Assembly: GCA_934045075.1 (NCBI GenBank)
Contig: OW203727.1
Coordinates: forward strand, 16,242,861 to 16,306,860
Length of the DNA stretch: 64,000 nt
Origin: Yponomeuta sedellus
Taxonomy: Eukaryota; Arthropoda; Insecta; Lepidoptera; Yponomeutidae
Reading direction: 5' to 3'
This document shows, piece after piece, positions 34,751 through 44,122 of the stretch (its first letter is position 1; every line of letters starts with the position of its first letter). Both the position numbers and the translations under genes were made by a program. Under the pieces are notes generated by a model. It saw only the letters and a program-made list of their open reading frames with translations. It made no database searches and was not told the origin of the DNA.

Positions 34751-35023
34751 TGTTAGGCAGCGCAGGCTCCGGGGGTTGAATATCACATCACCACGTACAC
34801 ATTTGCAGTTTATTGATGGCACCGAAACACGTTAAAAATAATAATTTGTGAACAGAGTTACTAAAACGGACTACATGTTGATACTAAGTAAAGACTACTG
34901 ATAAAGATTATGCATGACTGCTCTGTTGTGACTGCTGCGCGATGTGCGCGGAAAAACGCTTTTATTTGCTCTTTAGTGCTGAGAATTACAAAATATAGGT
35001 GAGGCGGGGAGCCGGACATAACA
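34751..35023 (-). repeat. 3' LTR
   Basis: This is the 273-base LTR next to the polypurine tract. On the element's sense strand it starts TGTTATGTCC, contains AATAAA motifs and ends CTGCCTAACA. It lacks the CTGTGACTG-type expansion seen in the other LTR. Confidence 0.85.
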
Positions 35024-35931
35024 GCTCCCCCTTTTTGACGAAGCTTATCCCTTTTAACAAGTGATAAGCGAAGTTATACAAAACTAATTAAAATTGAGGA
35101 CTTGACTACATCGAGATATTGCAATAAGGCAAGACTGAACACAATACAAAAAGAAAAACCAAAGCATTGATAAATAAAAGTTTGCTGATTAGGGAAACAT
35201 GGACAATACAGACAGTAGCATGATTATTACTGATCAAACATGTAACTTCAAATACATTAAGAGGTAATAAACAGTCTTTAGAAAATACACATAAGAATCG
35301 AGTAACTTAGTTAAAAAAAATACTTTAGATAATATGATTAACAAATCAGTACTTCAGAATACCAAAGCACAAAACAAAATCTTGATATTAAACTATTTAA
35401 AGTCTGTTAATATCGGTTGGTGGGTTGAATATTAAAAAAACTTATGAATACTGAGAAAATCTCAATATACAGTGAAATACGAAACAAGTGTAAAAAACAA
35501 ACTTCTTAGAGACTTAATGTCAGGACAAGTAGTGATAAGTATAAAATACAAAGAAGAACCATAGAAAATAAAATCATAGTAAATAAAACTATGAAATTTA
35601 CAGATTGAGTTCTGAGGAGTTAATACAGAGCCAGTCCCTGAAGGAGGACTGGCTACCCTGGCGTGTAATTTATAACTTTCAATTCATTGAATATTTAAAG
35701 AACATTGTTAAACAGGAATATTACTCAAAAAGAAAAAAAGAAAATATAGTGAAACACAAAAATAGGTATCATGAACTAACTTAATTAAATCATGAACTAA
35801 TCATGAACAAAATAATTAAATCATGAACTAGAAAAACACAAAATTCAAAGTGGAAAACAAGACTGTGATATTATAATCAAATTTGTAAACAAAGAAAAAG
35901 GCAGATAAAGGAAGAGTTTGGAAATTGTCTT

Positions 35932-36382
35932 AGGTCTCCTTTTTGGGACTGGTTACCCTGTCGTGTGACCTATAAACAATAGTGATAAAGAGGTCTCCTC
36001 TTTGGGACTGGTTACCCTGATGTATGACCTAATATTTCATGAAAAAAATATATAGTTACAGAAATTAATATGTACAGAGGTCTCCTTTTGGGACTGGTTA
36101 CCCTGTCGTGTGACCAATGAACATAATAAAGAGGTCTCCTTTTGGGACTGGTTACCCTGTCGTGTGACCTTTGAACATAATAGAGAGGTCTCCTTTTGGG
36201 ACTGGTTACCCTGTTGTGTGACCTTTGAACATAATAGAGAGGTCTCCTTTTGGGACTGGTTACCCTGTTGTGTGACCTGACAATTCTAGATACTGCGAAA
36301 ATTATTTACAGTTTCAAAATTATTGAATAATAATATTTAGAGGTCTCCTTTTTGGGACTGGTTACCCTGTCGTATGACCTTT
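35932..36382. repeat. Tandem repeat inside the LTR element
   Basis: Seven copies of a block reading aggtctcctttt, gggactggttaccctg and tgtgacct occur at about 35932, 35993, 36076, 36130, 36184, 36238 and 36340. The regular copies are spaced about 54 bases apart. A degenerate relative lies near 35630-35670. Each unit starts AGGTC and ends GACCT, so it is flanked by a short inverted repeat. The repeats lie in the non-coding interior near the 3' LTR. Confidence 0.8.
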
Positions 36383-37053
36383 AAATAAAAGAATTTATTT
36401 CGGCACAAAACCTTTCAAATAATGTTAACATATTACTCGTATAGTAAAAGAATGAAATAAAAAGAGAGACGTAAGGTTGACAATTGAATAACATTAAGTA
36501 GGTACACGATTGGAATGTCTGGTGCCACTGAACTTGAACTGCCTACGGTGCAAGATTCGCGTTACACATTGAGTCAAAGACAGTTTTTAACAATAATAGT
36601 TTGACCTAGATAATAAGTTGAGAGTCACAATTAAAGGTTGTCACGTATAGGGAACTTTTGACTGTAAAATGAAATATAAATGAGAGGACAAAACATAGAA
36701 GTATGCCATAAAAATGGTAGATGCATAAAAAGTTAACAACATTACGATATTTGAAAATTACAAAAAAAAACATTGACATGATATAAAAGTCGAATAAGAT
36801 ATTATCTCCACATAAATAAAACATAAATTTGTAGTATATTGAAATAATAAGAGAACAGAAATAGTTAAGAAACAGTAGGTACAAAAATTGCGTATAAAAC
36901 CACAGAACATAAAAAAAGAGTAGACGTCGTAAGTGGGCGGTGCCCGCGTGCCTCACATTAGCAATGTATTGCCTATGCGTAGTCAGTGACAGTTTTGTTG
37001 ACTTCATTTGCCGTGCGCTTCTAGTAAAGAAAAAATGGTGAAAACTTGATTAA

Positions 37054-38817
37054 AATGCCTTGTTATGCTGTGTTAGAGAGCTAAAATAAAAGTTGGGGAC
37101 CAAAATATACTGATCATGCCGTAACATTTCATCTGTAAGACGTATTTCATTGTATTTTTAATTAAATTTGTAATGACATGAACACGGAAACCAATCCGAA
37201 AATGAGAAAGTGAAACCACCTTTATTTACTGGTTAATAAAGTTAAATTTTCATCGAAGAAAGTGTACATTCTCTAGAAGTTTCTGTCAAAATTTGAATTC
37301 TACTCAATTACGGATGGGGGCACACATGATAAAAATCTATCGATAATTAATTGTCTATGACCGTAGTAGTCATACATACTTAACGGTACTTAGGTATTGT
37401 AAATTCCAATTCGTCTAAGTATGTAATAGTACATTACACAACTAGGGTGGTAATACAAAGAAAGGCCGAGATCGCAGAAGCAGAAGTAAATATGCGATCG
37501 AGAGCTTTCTTTATTACCTCCCGTGTTGTGTACATCTTTTTATGTCTACACTTGGCCAGAAAGCGACTTGTTCCGTACGCGCAGCGTGCGGAAAAAGCCA
37601 CTTTAGTTAGATAGATAGAAGAGAACTTAACTGACAAAAACTTAACTGCAAGTTTGCTAAAGGTCATTCGAATGGTAGCGTGGTGTTCGGGTCATCTATC
37701 TCCCTCCAAAATGGTTGAGACTGATGATGGCTGAGCACTGCGTTATGCTCGTGAACGAGTGCTGTTCGTGTGTCTGGCCGCAGCACTTATGTTTTCCCCT
37801 ATTATTGTGAGACATTTGACTAATGCTTTGGCATTTAGGGTTGTTAATGGCAATCATGAAATCTTATTAGGTTTACATATGGCAACTGATGTATTTGGTT
37901 TTAAGATGATTTGAGAAAAGATGGTCAGAGTGGAGTTTTTTTTTCCGCTGCCTTTTTCTCCACTACAATACGGCCCGAAGGCGGCGGCTTACACTTTACA
38001 TTGTACATTGACATTCAGCAAATAGAATGTAAATTCTTTACGTTGAAATAAAATTATTTGAATTTGAATTTGAGAACACTTTATTGCACAACCAGAAAAA
38101 TATTACAACCATGATTCATAAATCTGAGTAATGTTATACGATTGGCGGTCTTATCGCTAAGAGCGATCTCTTCCAGACAACCTTTGGATGGAGTGGATTG
38201 CATGAAGAATATAGTCGGTACGTGGTGCATGTACATAAATAATTAAATCGAAAATATATTGATAACAAACAGCAAGGGAGTGAGAGAATATAATTACTTA
38301 CACCACTTTATTGCCAGGTGTGGCATAAAATAATTATTGTTATTTTATACCTACTTCCTAAGTGCCTTTTCAAATGCTTCCGGTCGCCGTCCGGTCGCCG
38401 GGCCGGGTAAAGTAGTAATGTATGAGCTCTTGTCGCCGGCTGGTCGTTGTGCATGTGAAAACTGTCATTGGAGCACAGCTAGATCGCGATATAGTTTTTC
38501 TTCACCAGTTTATCAGTGACTGAAATATCTAAGAAACTATGAAAGTAATTTTAGTCAAATACAACAGAAAACCGTGGCAATGATACAACAACCCTCAAGG
38601 AATCAAAACAATTTGGAAGTGAGTTTTCGCTTAGTTTTCCTAAGAAACCGAATACGAAAGTAAAATGGATGGCAGCGATAGGAAGGCAAAATTGGTTCAA
38701 AACGACGATGAGCACAATATATTCAGAGCATTTTCATGAACACTTCATAATAACTAAAAAAGGCGGAAGGTGGCACTTATGCAGCAATACCAGAAAAAAA
38801 TGTGCTTCACTTCCAGG
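37054..38817 (+). pseudogene. THAP-domain gene relic with an intron
   Basis: Two separated pieces read as one THAP zinc-finger domain. Piece 1 (37054-37134) reads MPCYAVLES, stop, NKSWGPKYTDHAVTFH. It is followed by a GT donor at 37135. After an AG acceptor at 38631-38634, piece 2 continues in phase as FPKKPNTKVKW, IGRQNW and SEHF, which is the FP / W / NW / SEHF pattern of THAP domains. Near the end a frameshift is needed to read the AIP motif of the family. A stop, a Cys-to-Tyr change and the frameshift make it a pseudogene. The domain occurs in P-element transposases and in host regulators; too little remains to tell which. It lies on the opposite strand to the surrounding LTR element, and the intron holds LINE tail sequence. 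Confidence 0.6.
37960..38240 (-). mobile_element. LINE 3' tail fragments within the THAP intron
   Basis: Two short LINE-tail signatures are adjacent. The first is a plus-strand tail ending in gaatttgaatttga repeats (to about 38074). The second is a minus-strand 3' end starting at 38075 (gagaacactttattgcacaa), with the taagaccgccaat-type block seen in other Jockey-like 3'UTRs of this window. Neither has coding sequence. Confidence 0.4.
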
Positions 38818-40172
38818 TTAGACTCTTGCGTATAATTGAAATATATTAGTACCATCATCAATAAAATTAGTATAACGTATGAAACATGGCATACAGATAG
38901 ACAAAGATCTGAATTGAGTCGTAGAATACATGATATTTCCCGTGTTATATTTTCTAACGCCCGCGAAGCAGCGGATTAAAGGTAGTTTTAAATAAGAGAA
39001 CATTTTAAAATATGAAATCTACTACATTGTTTTCTTTGTGCATCTATTTACCCTATTAGTGTTGAATCTTTATTGCACAAAAAGATAATGTGAAAAAGAT
39101 GCATTTTCTACCAGTCAACCCGCAGGCAAAAAAGAAATAGCTAAAAATTCTTCTAAGTACCAGTATTCGTATTCGGCCATTAATGTGTTAAACTGTTTTT
39201 ACGGGTATAATTTGTCGATAGGTTCTCCCTATCGACAATCTAGAACTCGCATTGTCCCATCCCAAACTGAGAATGTACTTGTTTCTCAATTTTGACCTTT
39301 ATGTCTTAGTAGGTAAAAGTTCTTTTCGGTCCGACACGGCGGTAGTTCCATCTAGTGTAGAGTAGCGTTACTACAAAATGTCAACCTTAATTTCATCATT
39401 GTCATTTGACTTTGATCATTGTTAACATTATGAAAAGGTGCATATTGTAATTGAAACTTTTATGATGTACACCTTTTCGGCATTGAATTTATTTACCAAT
39501 GGCAGCTCGGCATTCGTAGTGTGCGTTTGGTTTATAAGTATCAGTTTGGTTACACTGGTTTTCGTACTAATATGTCATGTCGCTACTTCTACTCTTTTTG
39601 TATGTTCTGTGTATAAAACAGTGAAAAAAATTTAGCACTGAGAAATAATTTAAGACGCTTTGAAATTACCTATCTATTTTTAACGCACACTGCTGATGCA
39701 GCGAATTTTGTCGAGTCGGCGAAGTATCGAGGTCAAATGCGGACGGCGTCATATGGCGAAGAAACGTAACCTCGTAGAGCACAGGATTCGGGACTCGCAG
39801 AATTTCATCACTGGCTATGGGACCACTGTTTTTAGGAAACAGGAACAGTCGGTGAAGATTGGCCCATGCTGCGGCCGGGGACCGTGTGACTCAGGAAGTC
39901 ATATGACGGCTCGGCAACCACGAAGTGATGAGGTGTTTCGGTTTCCACGGCGCAGGCTCCACACGTGGGGTGAAGACTCACTGTCGACCTCGGAACTGCA
40001 GTACATGGCGGCTGGTGTGGGCTCAAGTACATGGCGCTGAGGCTTACCGTCGACCAAACGTGATACGGGCTTCAACCGGGGGTGAGAGCTGAACCTCGGA
40101 GCTGAGCGGCTGAGTTCTTGGTACAAGCTGAGCGAATTAGCTCAGTACCTATATCGCACTTCTGACACCAGT

Positions 40173-40474
40173 TGTTAGGCAGCGCAGGCTCCGGGGGTTG
40201 AAAATCACATCACCACGTACACATTTGCAGTTTATTGATGGCACCGAAACACGTTAATAATAAGTTGGGAACAGAGTTACTAAAACGGACTACATGTTGA
40301 TACTAAGTAAAGACTACTGATAAAGATTATGCATGACTGCTCTTGACTACTGTAACTGCTGTGACTGCTGTGACTGTTGTGACTGCTGCGCGATGTGCGC
40401 GGAAAAACGCTCTTATTTGCTCTTTAGTGCTGAGAATGACAAAATATAGGTGAGGCGGGGAACCGGACATAACA
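40173..40474 (-). repeat. 5' LTR
   Basis: This is the 302-base LTR next to the primer-binding site. It matches the left LTR almost throughout and is longer because of a short tandem expansion (gactgctgt units, about 40344-40388). Confidence 0.85.
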
Positions 40475-40614
40475 GTCCGTACATTCACTGATGTGTTTGA
40501 GCCACGTCTTTTTCTCCCAACACACATTCTTCCTTCAGAATAACTAATAATTTTGTAATATCTAACACCAAAACCATGTTAATTCAAAAAACAGTCCAGT
40601 GACCTAAAGTATGA

Positions 40615-41033
40615 ATAATAAAGACTGTTTATGTTTAGCAATACATTTAACTTGCTTTGGCTAAATCATTAGTAAATTAGAGACGCGAACTGCAGCATTG
40701 TCTGAAGATTTCTCACAACACTTTGAATTTGTTCGTTTTTGTCTCAAAATACCATTGGAAAATGCTAGGTAATTTTCAAGAAAATTTCCATTGCATCACG
40801 TAAGTCCATCGGTTTCAATTGGTATCACTCCTTCCACTAACTCATTCGTCTCATAGTTTTTTTGGAGTGTAACAGCACTGCACGCTCCTACATTGCCAAA
40901 GCTCCATTACCATTTAATAAATAACTGTATATCTTTTTGATAATAGTGATTTACAGGGAGGCGTTGACAGAATCGAATTACATATGTTTTGTTTTTTTTG
41001 CAAAAAATATATTACAACAGTAAGGCTCAGAGT
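40615..41033 (+). promoter_or_regulatory. Conserved upstream region of channel copy 2
   Basis: This is homologous to the flank of copy 1, which shows that duplication included upstream DNA and not only the coding region. The proximal block at about 40957-41033 (gggaggcgttgacagaatcg and acaacagtaaggctcag) is the best conserved part and probably holds the transcription start and 5'UTR. Confidence 0.5.
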
Positions 41034-42302
41034 ATGGACAACCTCGGTATATTATTTGTGTTCTCGCTAACAATATTTGTTACAAATGGCAAGCAAGAAT
41101 GCCTTCCAGAACGCCTAAATCAAGAAAGGTCATGGGAAGCAAAGCTAGAAGACAATTTAGATTATAATTAAAAAAAACATAAAAAATACAACAGAACATC
41201 GGAAATTGATCTTGATTTCGTCGTCACCTACTTTTCATTATCTGAATCACTGCGTATATTCACTTTATACAGCGTAATAGTATTCGATTGGACAGACGAA
41301 TGCTTGAAGTGGGATCCGAGTAAATATGGGAACGTGACAGTAATTTCAATGAGAGCTTCAAATATATGGCTACCAACTTTGCGAACAATAAGCCCACCTA
41401 ATCAAGAAGGTTTTGACCGCGATTATTACTTTACTACATGTTTTGTAACGTATGATGGAAGAGTGAGATGTGCTCCACGAATTAGGCATGATTTTGTTTG
41501 TGACACGCAAGTGAAGAATTGGCCATTTGATGTTCAAGACTGTACTTTGAAATTCAGTTCGGACACCGAAGAATATGGAGGTAAAATAAAGTATAAGTTC
41601 CCAAATAGCAGTAGATTTTATTCTTTGGAACAAGAACGATTGGGCTGGATTATAGTGGATACCGAAATCGGCGAAGAATTAGTATCAGTAACTAATACTA
41701 CGACAGGTTTTGCTACATCCAAACAAAACGCACTTTATGTAACTATGAGAATAGGGCGAGTAGGAAAGGGTCTTGAGGCTATTATTGTCTACCCGTTGCT
41801 TATAACGATGGCTCTTACGTTACTTTCTTTAATGCCTATTATTGAAAACTGTCACCGTTCTGGAATTATCTGTTTCAGTATTTTGTGCCAACTCGTTGTT
41901 TTCAATCAGATAAGTTATCACATTCCTGAGGCTAGTTTAGATACACCAAGTATTATAATTTTTAGCCGGGGCTCTTTGGTGATATCTCTGATATTTTTTG
42001 TAATTATTTACGTGTTAGATTCTGTGCGTATCAGAACAAACGCTCCACCAATTTGGCTTTCGATATTAAATACCAAAGCTTTAAATACACCTTTTATTCA
42101 TGTTTTGCGACTTAGCTCCTTCCATGCAATTAATATCGCAAAAGGTACTCAAAACGAGGAAGAAGATAAAAATAACGATAAATTCTTAGATGAGTGGCAA
42201 AGTATTGCTAATATTTGTAATGTATTGGTTTTCATGATATTTTCTATAGTTTATCTTATTCTTGCATTAGTTTGTATTCCAGTAAAACCTAATTATTTCT
42301 GA
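41034..42302 (+). pseudogene. nAChR-like Cys-loop channel, copy 2, one nonsense codon
   Basis: This is a paralogue of the 421-residue subunit at 44123-45388 and is closer in sequence to copy 1. From the ATG at 41034 the frame encodes a signal peptide (MDNLGILFVFSLTIF) and then meets TAA at 41169-41171, codon 46. After the stop the same frame stays open to 42302 and covers the rest of the extracellular domain, the Cys-loop (CDTQVKNWPFDVQDC) and all four membrane segments. Copy 1 has AAA (Lys) at the stop position, so one substitution explains it. It is either a very young pseudogene, a polymorphic null allele, or an assembly base error. No other damage is visible in the 422 codons. Confidence 0.85.
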
Positions 42303-42550
42303 AATACACTGGTATTAACCTCAGATGTGAATGTGTTTTAAAATTTTTAAAAAGTGAATATCTTAAAAAGTATTGTTGTTTTTGGTCGAGACAAGGAAAA
42401 CCACAAAACTTTAATTTCATACACACTGAACAGGAATGATGTTTTTTAAGATTACCTTTGTCATGATGTCATAGTTTTCAGTGGTAAAAATTTTAACAAG
42501 AATAAACGATTGTTTCAAAAAAGGAACATTTTATTTATCAGTCTTAATCC

Positions 42551-42712
42551 AGGTTTTCACGGTCTTAGTGCGCTCGGTCCGTTTGCGCCATCCGAGTAAA
42601 CGGAAATGCTTCTGATTGGCTATTTTGGTGTTGTGACGAAAAACCGTCCAATCAGAAGCATTAGTTTACTTGGATGGTGCACTCGATCCGAGAGTACTAA
42701 TTCCGTGAAAAC
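42551..42712. mobile_element. Small palindromic MITE
   Basis: The two halves (ggttttcacggtcttagtgc, atgcttctgattggc; then ccaatcagaagcat and ccgtgaaaac) are imperfect reverse complements over about 70 bases. The centre is about 25 bases. No target duplication was identified. Confidence 0.65.
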
Positions 42713-42720
42713 GCGGCTTT

Positions 42721-42935
42721 GACGACCTCTGTGGCGTAGCGGTAGCGCGTCTGCCTACCATGCAAGAGGTCCCGGGTTCGAATCCCGGCTGGAAACCAAA
42801 AAAAAAAGTCCAGGTCTTGGATGTTTACATGTTTGTGATGTCGTGTTTCTGGTTCCCACGACACAGGGTATCCTAGTGTGGGGCCAGAAGCAATGTATGT
42901 GCCTGTATGTAAATGTTATGTTATGTTATGTTATA
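42721..42935 (+). mobile_element. tRNA-derived SINE, family C
   Basis: The head gacgacctctgtggcgtagc is followed by the B box gggttcgaatcccgg, body gttcccacgacacagggtat, and tail atgttatgttatgtta. It lies between channel copy 2 and the 43.9-kb stub. Confidence 0.78.
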
Positions 42936-42964
42936 TTTTTAAATTTTATTTATAAGTTTGATGG

Positions 42965-43160
42965 AGTACCTTCTTCATCTACAGTTTTGCCTATTACAAT
43001 AACTACCCGTGTATTCCTTGCTTATGTATTCCGCACTTTTATTGTAAGTGCGATTTTTCATAACATGTAAACCTCTAAGAGAGATAAGCTCACCTTTTTT
43101 CATGATATGTTTTATGTAATTTCCTGTTCAATATTTCGTGTGCAATAAAATAAAATTATA
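42965..43160 (+). mobile_element. Jockey-like LINE 3'UTR fragment
   Basis: It has the same general layout (actacccgtgtattcc, then a tgtgcaataaaataaa end), more diverged. It lies directly after a family C SINE. Confidence 0.4.
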
Positions 43161-43194
43161 ATTTATATAATTTATGGTATGTCTCTTAGTAATA

Positions 43195-43420
43195 CTAATA
43201 CAATCGCAAGGCACGCTAAGCCGTCGGTGCCGGCTGTCAAGTAATAGCAGTCGTTGAGCCAAGTCAGAAGCCTTATGGGCGGCTTGATAACTTCTGACAG
43301 TGTCTTACCATCCTCCACCAACCCGGACTTGGCCCGCCTGTTAGAATATGACCTGGCTTCCTGCGATGCAGGAAGAGACCCGTGTCCCAGCAGTAGGGAC
43401 TTACAAAGGGTTGATATCAT
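43195..43420 (+). mobile_element. Headless relative of the 5S-SINE
   Basis: The body (cggtgccggctgtcaagtaa, agccaagtcagaagcctta) and tail (cgatgcaggaagagacccgt, cagcagtagggac) are recognisable. It is the same subtype as 26445-26672, without the 5S-like head. Confidence 0.6.
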
Positions 43421-43855
43421 TAATACAATGAACTTTTACATTTCATCGTAATTATTATCTGTCGTACCTTTTCTGTGTATTCTACGATAATACGAATAAT
43501 TAATTGGATTGTCACTGATAAATATCTATGCAGCTATTCCACTAAAAGTTGTAATTTCTCGGAATAAATTTAATCTATGAGTAACCGAAAAACTTTAAAA
43601 CCCTAAGGAACAGGGTATTACCTTGTTAGCACTTACCAATAGAAAAACGGTGCAGCAATCTTCCGGCTCCATCTGCAGCTATTATATAATAATGTCTTCT
43701 AGTTGCTTTTAAAGTTGACTTCGTCGTTCCCAGCTACCAATGTGCACAAATACCCTAGTGTAGAACATTGGCATGCTTTTTACATGCAAAGCCCACTTCA
43801 CCGAATACTAACCCAGGTATAATAGTATTATACTACTGAGTAATTAAACGTATGT

Positions 43856-44019
43856 TTGAATGTCGAGATTTAAAGGGAGGCGTTCCCAGAATCAAATTAC
43901 ATATGATATATTTTCAGCAAACAAGATATCGCAACAGTTAACCTCACAATATGGCCAAACTCAGTTTAGTTTTGCGGTGCTCAATGAGTAATAATAAAGA
44001 TGAAATAAATACTTATTAA
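43856..44019 (+). pseudogene. 5' stub of a further nAChR-like copy
   Basis: About 95 bases of upstream flank and the first codons of a channel gene are recognisable. The flank has the same gggaggcgtt and gaatcaaattacat block found before the three larger copies. The ATG at 43951 starts MAKLSLVLRCS, comparable to MDKLGLLFLCS of copy 3, but homology then stops and the frame ends after about 22 residues. The stub sits about 100 bases before copy 3, whose own upstream block starts near 44030. It is a remnant of an unequal exchange or deletion within the tandem array. Confidence 0.7.
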
Positions 44020-44029
44020 ATGAATATTT

Positions 44030-44122
44030 GATTGTCGAGATTTATTGAGAGGTATTGCTACAATTAAATTACATGTGTCATATTATCCGCGTAAAGAATT
44101 TTGTAATAGTTAACCTTGCAAT
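44030..44122 (+). promoter_or_regulatory. Proximal upstream block of channel copy 3
   Basis: The block tgtcgagatttattgagagg, then attaaattacat, then gtaatagttaaccttgcaat precedes the ATG. It is a diverged version of the block before copies 1 and 2 and the 43.9-kb stub. Its retention next to the one intact gene makes it the best candidate for the promoter and leader of this family. Confidence 0.45.

Larger units (their letters stand above)
34751..40474 (-). mobile_element. Non-autonomous LTR retrotransposon
   Basis: Two direct repeats at 34751-35023 and 40173-40474 start TGTTAGGCAG and end GGACATAACA on the plus strand, with TG/CA termini. They are flanked by a 4-base duplication GTCC (34747-34750 and 40475-40478). 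Orientation is minus: a purine tract AAAAAGGGGGAGC adjoins the left LTR (35024-35036), and a primer-binding site TGGTGTCAGAAGTG lies 2 bases inside the right LTR (40157-40170). The LTRs differ by about half a dozen substitutions plus a 30-base expansion, so insertion was recent. The 5.1-kb interior shows no gag, protease, reverse transcriptase or integrase, so it would depend on an autonomous partner. The 4-base duplication fits Gypsy-like elements, but without pol this is unproven. Confidence 0.85.

Noticed and set aside
35932..36382. CRISPR-like array
   Set aside because: Regular repeats, but the intervening sequences are short and similar, the context is an insect LTR element, and no cas genes exist here.
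36606..37007. 133-codon frame on the minus strand inside the LTR element
   Set aside because: The predicted protein is mostly Phe, Leu, Tyr and Ile from AT-rich DNA, has no family signature and overlaps the first THAP piece region. It is more likely chance than a retroelement gene.
42721..42793. tRNA gene candidate
   Set aside because: It is the head of the family C SINE, present also at 22.7 and 50.5 kb with the same body.
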